Below, piece by piece: positions 54,043-63,463 of a stretch of DNA of 64,000 bases. The notes under the pieces were generated by a model. It worked only from the letters and a program-made list of their open reading frames with translations, was not told the origin of the DNA and ran no database searches. Origin of the DNA: Clostridium felsineum DSM 794 (GTDB taxonomy: Bacteria; Bacillota; Clostridia; Clostridiales; Clostridiaceae); the NCBI RefSeq assembly GCF_002006355.2, contig NZ_CP096980.1, positions 3,534,001-3,598,000 on the forward strand. Reading direction: 5' to 3'. The position numbers and the translations under genes were made by a program. Each line of letters begins with the position of its first letter. Position 1 is the first letter of the stretch.

Positions 54043-54606
54043 ATGAAAAAGAGAATAATTATAATTTTATTTTTTGTACTTATTATTTTATGTTCATTTT
54101 TGTATTTTACATTTAAACCAAATACAAATAATAATAATAGCAAAAAACCTAAAATAAATCATACTCAATCTAAGACTAAAAAGTACACCTTAACTCAATT
54201 TATGAAAATAAGAGATGGCATGAATTACAATGAAGTAAAATCTATTTTAGGAAGCAATGGTAAAGACCTTGGAGCACATTATCCTTCACAATCTTATGAA
54301 TGGTCAAATGACACGCAAAATAATATTTGGGTAGAGTTTCATAACGGAAAAATACTTCAAAAACAACATAGTCTTAAAAATACTAACATGGACGCAAAAG
54401 TAACTCAAAATGATTTTAATAAAATTACAATTGGTATGACATATAATAATGTAGTAAAGATTTTAGGACAAGGCGAACTTTTTATAGAACGTTATGATAG
54501 TAGTCATGGACAATCCTATGCATGGATTAATCATGATGGCAGTGTTCTTAGTGTCGTATTTCAAAATGGAAAAGTTACAGGAAAAAGTAATAAAGGTTTG
54601 AATTAA
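54043..54606 (+). CDS. Exported protein with two BLIP/SmpA-like repeats
   Basis: 187 residues: a signal anchor (IIIILFFVLIILCSFLYF), an Asn/Lys-rich linker, then two copies of a roughly 60-residue unit. Each opens with a turn motif, MKIRDGMNYNEVKSILG and ITIGMTYNNVVKILG, and ends YEW...VEFHNGKI or YAW...VVFQNGKV. This is the DUF3862/beta-lactamase-inhibitor-like fold; in such proteins it binds partner proteins. Role here unknown. AAGGGGG precedes the ATG. Confidence 0.75.
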   Translation: MKKRIIIILFFVLIILCSFLYFTFKPNTNNNNSKKPKINHTQSKTKKYTLTQFMKIRDGMNYNEVKSILGSNGKDLGAHYPSQSYEWSNDTQNNIWVEFHNGKILQKQHSLKNTNMDAKVTQNDFNKITIGMTYNNVVKILGQGELFIERYDSSHGQSYAWINHDGSVLSVVFQNGKVTGKSNKGLN

Positions 54607-54629
54607 TTATAATGTAAACTCAACTCTCT

Positions 54630-54650
54630 CTATGATGAATATCATCATAG
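54630..54650 (+). terminator. Terminator of the BLIP-like gene
   Basis: Perfect 9-bp stem CTATGATGA/TCATCATAG with a 3-base loop and a following T7 run. Confidence 0.92.
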
Positions 54651-54712
54651 ATTTTTTTAATTAACCACAAAAATTTTATTTATAATTTATCTTTCTTAAA
54701 GGAGTACTAATA

Positions 54713-54955
54713 TTGATTAATGAGTTTTTAAAATTAGAAACTGAAACTTTCGGAGAATACATAAAAAGAATAAGACTACTAAGAGGCTATTCTCAACGTG
54801 AACTTGCGACCTTAAGCTCTTTGAGTAGCGGTACAATTTATAGAATTGAGAATGGAGAAAACTACCCAGAATCATATATCGTAATTAATTTAGCTGAAGC
54901 TTTAAAACTGGATAAAGATACTTTATTAGTTGAAGCTGGATACATTAATATATAA
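54713..54955 (+). CDS. XRE-family HTH regulator
   Basis: 80 residues, a single Cro/CI-type helix-turn-helix: FGEYIKRIRLLRGYSQRELA then LSSGTIYRIENGENYPE. A TTG start 8 nt after GGAG. It ends just before the insertion sequence; a role in controlling island genes is possible but unproven. Confidence 0.82.
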   Translation: MINEFLKLETETFGEYIKRIRLLRGYSQRELATLSSLSSGTIYRIENGENYPESYIVINLAEALKLDKDTLLVEAGYINI

Positions 54956-54960
54956 AATTG

Positions 54961-56438
54961 GAGAGTGTAAAATTCTTTCTGTAAAATAACTTTCTATGGT
55001 AAGTTTTAAAAGACAAGATTGTCAAAAGTGACTTTCTATCTTGTTTTAAATATACATTCTAAAAATATGTATGTCAAGAACGCCTTTAAAAACAGGCGTT
55101 TTTGGCATATTAAGCTTTTTATTCAGTAAGTCGTCCTTCATACATAATGGATAATTCACCGTACACTTTACCCCAATTTCTTAGTGGCAAACGCCATTTT
55201 TTTGTAGCTTCAAAAGTAGCAAGGTATAAAGCTTTTAAAAGTGATGTATCGCTTGGAAATACAGTTCTTTGTCTATTTAATCTACGATATGTGCTGTTGA
55301 GACTTTCGATTGCATTTGTAGTATAAATAACTTTTCTTACATCAGCAGAGAACTTAAAAATAGGGCTAATAGCATCCCAATTTGATTTCCAGCTTTTCAT
55401 TGAGTTAGGATAATGTTTTTCCCATTTTCCAGTGATTTCTTCTAATTGCTTATATGCAATTTCCTCAGAAGGTGCATGATATATAGTTTTTAAATCTTTT
55501 GCAAATTCTTTTTTATCTTTATCAGAAACATACTTTAATGTATTTCTTACTTGATGAACTATACAACGTTGATATTCAGTATTTGGAAAAGCTACTGATA
55601 TAGATTCCTTTATCCCTGTAAGACCATCTGCACAAAGGATAAGGATATCTTGAACACCTCTATTTTTTAATTCATTGAGAGCACTAAGCCAATATTTACT
55701 GCTTTCATTTTCTCCAATATTTATAGAAAGTACTTCTTTTCTGCCTTCATTATTTATACCAAGAATAATGTAAGCTGCAAGCTTACGTATAACGTTATTT
55801 TCCCTTACGGAAAAATGAACTGCATCAATGAAAACAATTGGATATACTGTAGATAAAGGTCTATGTTGCCATGCTTCTATTTCAGGAAGAAGTTTATTGG
55901 TTATATTTGAAACCATTCCTTCACTAACTTCAAACCCATATATATCTTCAATTTGTTCTGAAATTTGTCTGGTACTTAATCCTTTAGCATACATAGAAAT
56001 AATTTTTTCTTCTATACCAGAAATATCTTTCTGGTGTTTTTGTACTATTTTAGGTTCAAAAGAACTTTCTCTATCCTGTGGTACATCTATATTCATCTCA
56101 CCATATTTGCTTCGAATTCTTTTTTGTTTTTTCCCATTTCTTGAGTTTGTAGTTTCGGCTCGTTCATATGGTTCATAGCCTAAATGCTCGTCCATTTCAC
56201 CTTCAAGCATAGATTGAATAGTTCCACCTAATAGATCTTTTAAAGCTTCCTGAATATCCTCAGCTGACTGAATATCATACTCGTCTATAAGAGCTGATAT
56301 AATATTTCTTTTTCCTTCATTCATTGGTTTTACCTTATAAATATCTTTTTTTCTTGCCATAATAAAAGGCCTCCTATGATTTTATTTTACCATAGAAAGC
56401 CTTATTATTTTTATTTACAGACTTTTCTTCACATGCTC
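54961..56438 (-). mobile_element. IS256-family insertion sequence
   Basis: Encloses the transposase gene. Imperfect terminal inverted repeats start GAG..TGT.AA and include TCTGTAAA; inner 12-bp repeats TTTCTATGGTAA (54991-55002) and TTACCATAGAAA (56387-56398) match exactly. Ends are estimated to within a few bases. No target-site duplication was recognised, consistent with a rearrangement at this copy. Confidence 0.8.
55119..56360 (-). CDS. IS256-family (Mutator-type) transposase
   Basis: 413 residues, complete. The DDE residues are visible in VFIDAVHFSV, LCADGLTGI and TTNAIESLNSTYRRLNRQR; HQVRNTLKYV is also typical. The frame is intact, so the element may be active. GGAGG precedes the ATG. 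A strong hairpin AACGCCT/AGGCGTT (55079-55100) follows the stop inside the element. Confidence 0.95.
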   Translation of the reverse strand: MARKKDIYKVKPMNEGKRNIISALIDEYDIQSAEDIQEALKDLLGGTIQSMLEGEMDEHLGYEPYERAETTNSRNGKKQKRIRSKYGEMNIDVPQDRESSFEPKIVQKHQKDISGIEEKIISMYAKGLSTRQISEQIEDIYGFEVSEGMVSNITNKLLPEIEAWQHRPLSTVYPIVFIDAVHFSVRENNVIRKLAAYIILGINNEGRKEVLSINIGENESSKYWLSALNELKNRGVQDILILCADGLTGIKESISVAFPNTEYQRCIVHQVRNTLKYVSDKDKKEFAKDLKTIYHAPSEEIAYKQLEEITGKWEKHYPNSMKSWKSNWDAISPIFKFSADVRKVIYTTNAIESLNSTYRRLNRQRTVFPSDTSLLKALYLATFEATKKWRLPLRNWGKVYGELSIMYEGRLTE

Positions 56439-56837
56439 TTCGAGTCGGTAAAGGATAATCCCCTGCCAACTACAAAGGAATTTCCTTACATACTAAATAC
56501 AGGTAGAGGCAGTACAGGACAATGGCATACTCAAACTCGCACAAGAGAAATACCAACTGTTAATAAATTTGCTATCAAAGAAGCACATATATATATTAAT
56601 ACCAAATTAGCAAAAGTGCATAATATTAAAGAAGATGAGCTAATTAGAGTATATTCTATAAACGGAAATTTTTCTGATTTTAAAGCTAAAATTACTGATA
56701 ATGTTAAATATGATGAACTTTATGCACCTATACACTATTTAGAGTGTAATAATTTAACACCATCTTTATATGACACTTACTCTAAAGAACCTTCATACAA
56801 AACTACTCCAATAAATATAAAAAAAATTAAAGCATGA
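56439..56837 (+). pseudogene. Truncated molybdopterin oxidoreductase, C-terminal fragment
   Basis: About 130 residues matching the molybdopterin-dinucleotide-binding C-terminal domain of nitrate reductase/formate dehydrogenase-type enzymes: FPYILNTGRGSTGQWHTQTR, then VYSINGNFSDFKAKITD and YAPIHYLECNNLTPS. The first several hundred residues and the cofactor domains are missing; the frame runs directly out of the IS256 right end. No N-terminal part is present on the other side of the element. Confidence 0.8.
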
Positions 56838-56856
56838 AAATATTATTTATATTAAA

Positions 56857-56887
56857 AAGCTGTGGTACTTTTTTAGAACCACAGCTT
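56857..56887. terminator. Bidirectional terminator
   Basis: 10-bp stem AAGCTGTGGT/ACCACAGCTT between the convergent oxidoreductase fragment and histidine kinase gene, with A/T runs on both sides. Confidence 0.9.
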
Positions 56888-56892
56888 CTTTA

Positions 56893-58941
56893 TTAAAGAT
56901 CAGAAAATTCTACATTTATTTTTTGTTTTTGATTAAATTTATTATTTTCTATTATATTTTCATTATCATCTTCTACTTGCATAGCAGGAAGATCAATTAT
57001 AAACTCACTTCCAAGATTTACCTTGCTCTCAACTCTTACTTTACCGCCATGCATTTCCACTAAAGATTTTACAATAGAAAGCCCTATCCCGCTTCCTTCC
57101 TTTTCTCTAGTTAAGGTCTTATTAACCTGTATAAATCTTTGAAATATCCTATCTTTCATATCCTTAGGAATTCCAATTCCATTATCTTTAACTCTTATCT
57201 CTACACTATCCTTATTATCATAAACATTCACTTTTATTTTACCACCTTGCGGAGTAAATTTAACAGCATTAGATAATAAATTTAACATTATTCTCTCTAT
57301 CTTGTCTGGATCTACTGCCATGAACTTTTCTTCTACATCTGTATCAAATACTATATCTATTCCTTTACTTTTAACAAATTCTATCACCGACATTGTTATA
57401 TCCTCTATTACACTCACAATTTCTACGTTTTTAAGTTCAATATTAAAATAACCAGCATCTATTTTAGTTATATCAATTAAATTATCAATGATTTTTGTTA
57501 GCCTATATACATTTTGATTCATTACCTTAAGATATTTTTTTAAACTTTCTTTATTACCATTCTCCATATTTAATTTAATAAGTTGCATTGAAGACGTTAA
57601 TATATTAAGCGGTGTTCTCAATTCATGTGATAAATTAGAAAAAAATTCTTTTCTTACTTTATCATAGTAGAGCGTCTCTTTTAATTTTTTTTCATTAGCT
57701 TCATTTTTCTTCTTTTCCGTTAAGTCTCTAAATATAGTTAAAAAGGTCCCTTCCTCATGGGAAAAAGTAGCTGTTGCAGCTTCAACAAACTTTTCCTTTC
57801 CACTAGATGTTATAACCTTCTCTTCAATAAAGTCACAAGGAAATCCTGTAACCTTAATTTTATTAATTCTTGATTCCATTAACTTTTTATAATCATCATG
57901 CACAAGCTCCTCTATATTTTTGCCAATAATATCCTTGACCTCTTTGACCTCTAACAATTTTCTTGCCATATTATTTACAAATGTGCATTTACCATTTTCA
58001 TGAATAAGTATAGAGTCCGGCATTATTTGAAGTATTTGCATATATCTTTTAGAATTTATTGATAAAATTTTACTTACAGATTCTTTTATCTCATTCTCTC
58101 TTGCAAGTCTTTTATTTACTTTCTCAAGCTGAACATTCTTATTATTAAGCTCTTCATTAACTTCTTTAATTTTAGAATATATATCTTTATACGGATTTAA
58201 AACTGATTTAATTATAATCTCTCTATGAATTATATATACAGCTAATATTTTAAAAATTATATTTACATATAGAATTACATTGTTAAAATCACCATATTCT
58301 ACAAAAGCGATTGATATGGCTCTAAAAATAGAACTTATCATAAATATACAGACAACATTATCCATAATTCTCTTTTTTCTATATAAAAATAAAATAAATG
58401 ACATAACAAAACAAATAACACAAACTATTTTTGTTATTTGCACAAATCTAACCATATGGATTTCTTTTAAATATGTATCAAAAAATTTATAATCATATGT
58501 TACTAAGCTTAAGAAGACAGAAACTATACCATAACATATAACGGAATATTTTGATTTTATCTTTTTTCTTAAACATGTACTTAAGTATAGAAAGGAAAAA
58601 GCATCTACACAAACTCCTAACACTATTATCTTATAAACATACTGTAAGTCTTCTTTTTTATATAATACATTAAAGCTTGCACTAAAATCGAAAATTGCCA
58701 TAAACATATATGCTATACCAATTGTTAAAACTAGTATATTTTTAGTATATTTATAATTACTAATTGCATTTACAAATATATTTAATGCAAGCATAGCTAT
58801 TATAACTTCTATAAAGAAATATAACAGCACATAATTTACCTTTCCTACAAAATTACAAGCAACAGTTATTACACCTATTAAAACCAAATTATTTACAACA
58901 AAATTCTCATCTCTTAATTTATTCTTTATTATACTAAACAC
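56893..58941 (-). CDS. Membrane sensor histidine kinase with PAS domain
   Basis: 682 residues. About eight membrane segments (residues 15-240, MASE3-like), a coiled linker, a PAS domain (about 300-410), HisKA with the phospho-acceptor His in FFSNLSHELRTPLNIL, and HATPase with LLSNAVKFTPQGG, DNGIGIP and GSGIGLSI. No response-regulator gene is adjacent, so the partner is elsewhere. Signal unknown. AAAGGGG precedes the ATG. Confidence 0.9.
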   Translation of the reverse strand: MFSIIKNKLRDENFVVNNLVLIGVITVACNFVGKVNYVLLYFFIEVIIAMLALNIFVNAISNYKYTKNILVLTIGIAYMFMAIFDFSASFNVLYKKEDLQYVYKIIVLGVCVDAFSFLYLSTCLRKKIKSKYSVICYGIVSVFLSLVTYDYKFFDTYLKEIHMVRFVQITKIVCVICFVMSFILFLYRKKRIMDNVVCIFMISSIFRAISIAFVEYGDFNNVILYVNIIFKILAVYIIHREIIIKSVLNPYKDIYSKIKEVNEELNNKNVQLEKVNKRLARENEIKESVSKILSINSKRYMQILQIMPDSILIHENGKCTFVNNMARKLLEVKEVKDIIGKNIEELVHDDYKKLMESRINKIKVTGFPCDFIEEKVITSSGKEKFVEAATATFSHEEGTFLTIFRDLTEKKKNEANEKKLKETLYYDKVRKEFFSNLSHELRTPLNILTSSMQLIKLNMENGNKESLKKYLKVMNQNVYRLTKIIDNLIDITKIDAGYFNIELKNVEIVSVIEDITMSVIEFVKSKGIDIVFDTDVEEKFMAVDPDKIERIMLNLLSNAVKFTPQGGKIKVNVYDNKDSVEIRVKDNGIGIPKDMKDRIFQRFIQVNKTLTREKEGSGIGLSIVKSLVEMHGGKVRVESKVNLGSEFIIDLPAMQVEDDNENIIENNKFNQKQKINVEFSDL

Positions 58942-58968
58942 ATTAAAATTCCCCTTTTTTATAGGAAA

Positions 58969-59652
58969 TCAGCTGCATAACATTTTAAGCTTTGTCTTAA
59001 GTGATGTTATATCCATTTTAAATAATATATTAACTTCTATGGTAAATGATTTTATAAGTTCATTATATTCCTTCATATATGGATAATCTTTAAGAGCACT
59101 GCACTGCATAACTTCAAGATGTTTATTTATTCTAACCTCATAATCAAGTAACTTATCTATTTGACAATAATAATCAAATAATTGTTGAAGTTCATCACAT
59201 GTAAGCTTAGAGGATATACTACTGAAAGCCTCAATCCAATTTTTCAATATAGTAACGCTACTTATTTTTATAAAATTAAATCTCTTATTTTTGAACAATC
59301 TACTAGTTCTTTCTATGTCAGCTTTTATAATCCTAGAATAACTTCTTATATGTTCATTATCTTGCAATATTCTTACTTTATTTTTATACCATATGGAACC
59401 AAATATAGCTATAAATAGACCCATTATTATGCCTAATAGTGTAAATTCGAATCCCATTTTTCCAAAGATTTTAGCATTACTTCCATTATCACTTATTAAA
59501 AAAATGACAATTCCAATTACTAGAACAGAAAAAACTATTAAAGATACAATAAAAAATATATTTTTATATATATACTTACTAATATTATGTTTGTTATTTT
59601 TGGGACTTCTCCCTTCTTTACTAGCATTTCTCGTATATACCTCTGAAACCAT
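58969..59652 (-). CDS. Two-TM membrane protein of unknown function
   Basis: 227 residues: a basic N-terminus, two membrane segments (about 28-50 and 65-88), and a helical cytosolic C-terminus. No known motif recognised. It lies 27 nt upstream of the kinase gene on the same strand and may form part of the same sensory unit. AAAGGTGTGG precedes the ATG at 59652. Confidence 0.62.
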   Translation of the reverse strand: MVSEVYTRNASKEGRSPKNNKHNISKYIYKNIFFIVSLIVFSVLVIGIVIFLISDNGSNAKIFGKMGFEFTLLGIIMGLFIAIFGSIWYKNKVRILQDNEHIRSYSRIIKADIERTSRLFKNKRFNFIKISSVTILKNWIEAFSSISSKLTCDELQQLFDYYCQIDKLLDYEVRINKHLEVMQCSALKDYPYMKEYNELIKSFTIEVNILFKMDITSLKTKLKMLCS

Positions 59653-59760
59653 AAAACCCACACCTTTCATATTAACTTATGCGGTTTCTTCATAAATGTA
59701 AATATATTACATTTATATTGTAGTATATTCTTCCCAAAAATACAACCATTTTTTTACAAT

Positions 59761-60783
59761 TTATCTTTCTCCCAGTTTTAAATTAGGTATAGCATTTAAA
59801 TCAAGCGGTGCAATATTTCCTTTTTTAAACTCAAAATATGCAGCACTTCCAATCATTGCAGCATTATCTGTACATAGTATTGGTTCTGGAAATAAAATTT
59901 CTATTCCATTTTCTTTTCCACTTTTTATCATTCTTTTTCTTAAAAAACTATTGGAAGCCACACCACCAGCAATAGCTATTCTACTAATCTTTTTTATTTT
60001 ACAAGCTTTGATTGTGTTATCAACTAAAACATCAACAACATTTTTTTGAAATGATGCAGCAACATCCGCTCTATTTATTTCTTTTTCCTGCATATTCATA
60101 GTATTTAAATAATTTAGCACTGCTGATTTTACTCCACTAAATGAAAAATCTAAAGAGTTATCATGAAATTTAGCCCTAGGAAATTCAATTGCATTTTCAT
60201 CTCCACTTTTCGCCATTTCTTGTATTTTAGGACCTCCTGGATATCCAAGTCCTATTGCTCTTGCAATCTTGTCAAATGCTTCTCCTGCCGCATCATCCCT
60301 TGTCTGTCCTAAAACTTCAAATTCACCATAATCCTTCATATATACTATAAAAGTATGACCCCCTGATACTACTAAACACGCAAATGGTGGTTTCAAATCT
60401 GGATATTGTATAAAATTAGCACTTATGTGTCCTTCTATGTGATTTACACCTATAAGAGGTTTATTTATTGAATATGCAAGTCCTTTTGCATATTGAAGTC
60501 CTACAAGAAGTGCTCCTACAAGTCCCGGACCATATGTAACACCTACCGCATCAATATCATTAAGTTCTATACCTGCTTCCTCTATTGCATCCTTAACAAC
60601 TAATGCTATATTTTCAATATGTTTTCTTGATGCTATCTCAGGAACAACTCCTCCAAACTTTTTATGTATATCTATTTGTGATGATATAACATTTGACAGT
60701 ACTTTTCTTCCATTTACAACAACTGCTGCTGCTGTTTCATCACAACTACTTTCTATTGCAAGTATTTTAATGTCTTTACTCAT
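59761..60783 (-). CDS. tsaD: tRNA N6-threonylcarbamoyltransferase TsaD
   Basis: Transfers threonylcarbamoyl to A37 of ANN-reading tRNAs with TsaB and TsaE. ASKHA fold: LAIESSCDETAAAVV at the N-terminus, metal-binding HIEGHISANF near 113, TYGPGLVGALLVGLQYAKG, and GGVASNSFLRKRM. 340 residues, normal. Monocistronic here. Confidence 0.97.
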   Translation of the reverse strand: MSKDIKILAIESSCDETAAAVVVNGRKVLSNVISSQIDIHKKFGGVVPEIASRKHIENIALVVKDAIEEAGIELNDIDAVGVTYGPGLVGALLVGLQYAKGLAYSINKPLIGVNHIEGHISANFIQYPDLKPPFACLVVSGGHTFIVYMKDYGEFEVLGQTRDDAAGEAFDKIARAIGLGYPGGPKIQEMAKSGDENAIEFPRAKFHDNSLDFSFSGVKSAVLNYLNTMNMQEKEINRADVAASFQKNVVDVLVDNTIKACKIKKISRIAIAGGVASNSFLRKRMIKSGKENGIEILFPEPILCTDNAAMIGSAAYFEFKKGNIAPLDLNAIPNLKLGER

Positions 60784-61104
60784 TTAATTCTCCTCCAACT
60801 CTTTATATTTAAGTTAAGAACCTATATTTTTTATATACTAAAAATATAAGTCTTAAAACATAACTTATTGTATTATATCCTTTATATAAAAAATATAATA
60901 AGATACCTAATTCTACGTATACTATTTTATCATATAGATATACAATTTCAAATCAATCACAAATATACTTTTTTAATCTCACTTCATTATCTTGTATCTA
61001 TCTTTTGAACATATGTTTGTGTTATAATATATAGAGTATTTATCACATAAATTTAAACATTAACTTTATTTACAAAACCAAAATATAAAATAAAGGGAGT
61101 AATT
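60784..61104. promoter_or_regulatory. Divergent promoter region tsaD/rusA-like
   Basis: A 321-bp AT-rich region between divergent genes with no coding frame. It carries the SOS-box promoter of the resolvase gene at 61006-61028; the tsaD promoter was not pinned down. Confidence 0.5.
61006..61028 (+). promoter_or_regulatory. LexA/SOS box overlapping promoter of RusA-like gene
   Basis: TGAACATATGTTTG at 61006-61019 matches CGAACRNRYGTTYG with a single mismatch and the clostridial core GAAC-N4-GTTT exactly. It is followed at once by an extended -10, TGTTATAAT (61020-61028). LexA bound here would block the promoter. Confidence 0.78.
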
Positions 61105-61737
61105 ATGAAAAATTCTTATGCAAAAGTAATTGTTTCTGGTTCACCTATATCTAAATCAAACTTTAAATTATCCAATATGAATGGACGGGCTATATTACCC
61201 TATAATTCTGGTAAATATTATGATAGATATGCTATTTATGAAGAAACTATAGCTTATGAAGCACGCTCACAAAACCCCAAAACTTTAATATGTGAATCAG
61301 TAATTGCGGTTTTAAAGGTATTCTATAAAAGCGAAAAAAGGCATCCTGATACAAATAATATAACAAAGAGTATATTTGATGGCATCGAAAAAAGCGGTCT
61401 TATAGTAAATGATGCTCAAGTAACCAAAATAATTATTGAAGAATATTATGATTTAAATAATCCTAGATTCGAACTTGAACTTTTTGCTGAAAGCAAGTTC
61501 AAAATCCAATATTCTATTCTCAAAAAAGAAGAAGAAGATGAACCAAAAAACTATGATCCACCTTCAAATAAGAAAAGACTTGTTAATCAAAACCAAAACA
61601 CAAAAGTAAAAAAATCTTCTTCAAATGATACAATTATTTGTAGTATATGTGGTAAAAAAGTCACTAATGATAATATAATCTGGGCTAATAAAGGAACTAC
61701 TGCCTTATGTAAAAATTGTCTAAAAAAATCATTTTAA
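61105..61737 (+). CDS. RusA-like Holliday junction resolvase with zinc ribbon
   Basis: 210 residues. Residues 1-125 fit RusA: RHPDTNNITKSIFDGIEKSG then LIVNDAQVTKI carry the conserved Asp residues. A charged linker leads to a C-terminal zinc-ribbon with CSICGK and CKNC (two CxxC). RusA proteins cut Holliday junctions and are mainly phage-borne; here it stands among core genes and under an SOS box, suggesting a host repair role or a fixed phage relic. An imperfect hairpin follows the stop. Confidence 0.8.
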   Translation: MKNSYAKVIVSGSPISKSNFKLSNMNGRAILPYNSGKYYDRYAIYEETIAYEARSQNPKTLICESVIAVLKVFYKSEKRHPDTNNITKSIFDGIEKSGLIVNDAQVTKIIIEEYYDLNNPRFELELFAESKFKIQYSILKKEEEDEPKNYDPPSNKKRLVNQNQNTKVKKSSSNDTIICSICGKKVTNDNIIWANKGTTALCKNCLKKSF

Positions 61738-61862
61738 ATGACAAAATTCCATTTGTATATTACACACTAGTGCAGTACATTATTTTCGTGCCATTGTGTG
61801 TATATGATATAAAAACATTATAATTACATATTCTTTTGCAATTTACTTTAAAAGAAAACCTA

Positions 61863-62354
61863 CTATATTTCTTTAACATACTTTTTTATATTAAGAACAA
61901 CTTCATCTATGGTACTTTCATTCAAAACACTATAATCAGCATATTTCGTATATAAATTATATCTTTCATCATAAAGCTTGAAAATTTTGTTTTTCCCTTC
62001 TTTTAAAAGAGGTCTTCCATCGATATTAATGTCTCCTATTATTTTCTCAGGCGGCCTATTTATAAATATTATTTTTCCTGTTTTCTTTAGATTTATCATA
62101 TTTTTTTCACGTACTACTGCTCCACCACCCGTAGCTATAACAACATTATCTTTTAAGCTAAGTTCTTTAAGTGCTTCTATTTCTAAATTTCTAAATACAT
62201 CTTCTCCGTTTTTAAAAATGTCAGGAATTCTCATATTGTTTTTAGCTTCTATATACTCGTCAGCATCATAAAATTTCATATCCATTTCTTTTGATAGTAT
62301 ACTGCCAATTGTACTTTTTCCGCATCCTGGCATACCTATAAGCACTAAATTCAT
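61863..62354 (-). CDS. aroK: Shikimate kinase
   Basis: 163 residues, phosphorylates shikimate with ATP. Walker A GMPGCGKSTIG at residues 7-17, shikimate-binding DADEYIE, and ATGGGAV. It overlaps the upstream aroE fusion gene by 4 nt (ATGA), so translation is coupled. Confidence 0.96.
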   Translation of the reverse strand: MNLVLIGMPGCGKSTIGSILSKEMDMKFYDADEYIEAKNNMRIPDIFKNGEDVFRNLEIEALKELSLKDNVVIATGGGAVVREKNMINLKKTGKIIFINRPPEKIIGDINIDGRPLLKEGKNKIFKLYDERYNLYTKYADYSVLNESTIDEVVLNIKKYVKEI

Positions 62355-63451
62355 GATTTAATTTTCGCCTCCAATTCATCATATATTTCGTCCACTATAT
62401 CTTCACCTATAGAAATATCATTCCATATTTCCTGTGATGCTACAGCTTGACTAACTAACATATAAAGACCGTTTACAGCTTTAATACCACTGTTATTTGC
62501 ATATTTTAAAAATAAGGTTTCAATTGGGTTGTATATTAAATCTACAGCTGAAGAGAACTTCGAAACAACTTCTTTACTAACTGGTGATGCATCAATTTTA
62601 GGATACATACCTACAGGTGTACAATTTATAATAACATCACCATTTATATTTAAAAGCTCATGATAACTTATAATGCATTCATCATAATCCTTAGATGCTC
62701 GCTGAACATTTCTACTAACTATATATATTTTCCTAGCAAGATTATCCTTTAAATACTGTACTACAGCTTTTGCTGCTCCTCCACTACCTAAAACAACACA
62801 AACTTTATCTTTTATTTCAACCTTAAACTTTTTAAGCATTTCGCCGAATCCAATATAATCTGTATTAAATCCACTCATACCATTTTGTGAAAATCTAATA
62901 GTATTTACAGCTCCTATTTTTCTAGCTTCATCTGAAATATCATTAAGATCCTCCATAATATCTACTTTATAAGGTATAGTTACATTAAGCCCACCACAAT
63001 TTATTACTTTAAACGTCTCTAATGCTCCCTTTACTTTTTTTTCTGGAAGTTCAAACAAATTATAAATTCCATTAAGTGAAGCTTTTTTCATAATAAGTTT
63101 ATGTATATATGGTGAATAACTATGTCCAAGCTTTCCACCTATAAGTCCATATATTGATGTGGATAAATTATCATTTTGTTTACTATATATCTGCTTTTTC
63201 TCGAGTTTTTTACTCAATTGCATTAGATTAATGTAGAACTCTTCAAGTACTTCTGAATATCTATCATCCTTCAGGTACTTTATATTTTTTTCTATAACAT
63301 TTTTTTCTCTTTTACTATCTATTATTGGTACGTTATTTTCTTTCTTGTATTCAGCTACCTTTATAACTAATTTCATTCTTTCTTCAAAAAGTTCTGTTAT
63401 ATTTTTATCTACCCTATCGATTTCTTTTCTTATTTCTTCAAGTTCCTTCAT
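62351..63451 (-). CDS. aroE: Chorismate mutase-shikimate dehydrogenase fusion
   Basis: 366 residues with two domains. Residues 1-90 form an AroQ-type chorismate mutase (EEIRKEIDRVDKNITELFEER and YKKENNVPIIDSKRE); residues about 100-366 are shikimate dehydrogenase (GKLGHSYSPYIHK, NVTIPYK with the catalytic Lys, GSGGAAKAV for NADP, NCTPVGMYP). The protein thus acts at two separate points of aromatic amino acid synthesis. Lies between aroC and aroK. Confidence 0.95.
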   Translation of the reverse strand: MKELEEIRKEIDRVDKNITELFEERMKLVIKVAEYKKENNVPIIDSKREKNVIEKNIKYLKDDRYSEVLEEFYINLMQLSKKLEKKQIYSKQNDNLSTSIYGLIGGKLGHSYSPYIHKLIMKKASLNGIYNLFELPEKKVKGALETFKVINCGGLNVTIPYKVDIMEDLNDISDEARKIGAVNTIRFSQNGMSGFNTDYIGFGEMLKKFKVEIKDKVCVVLGSGGAAKAVVQYLKDNLARKIYIVSRNVQRASKDYDECIISYHELLNINGDVIINCTPVGMYPKIDASPVSKEVVSKFSSAVDLIYNPIETLFLKYANNSGIKAVNGLYMLVSQAVASQEIWNDISIGEDIVDEIYDELEAKIKS

Positions 63452-63463
63452 AAAATTACCACC

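Noticed and set aside
56376..56438. Start of the oxidoreductase fragment inside the IS end
   Set aside because: The first codons are insertion sequence ends read by chance; the homologous part begins only after the IS boundary.
49936..56438. A complete prophage
   Set aside because: Apart from the holin-like gene, a lysin-like domain and a lone att core, no capsid, terminase, portal or tail genes are present.
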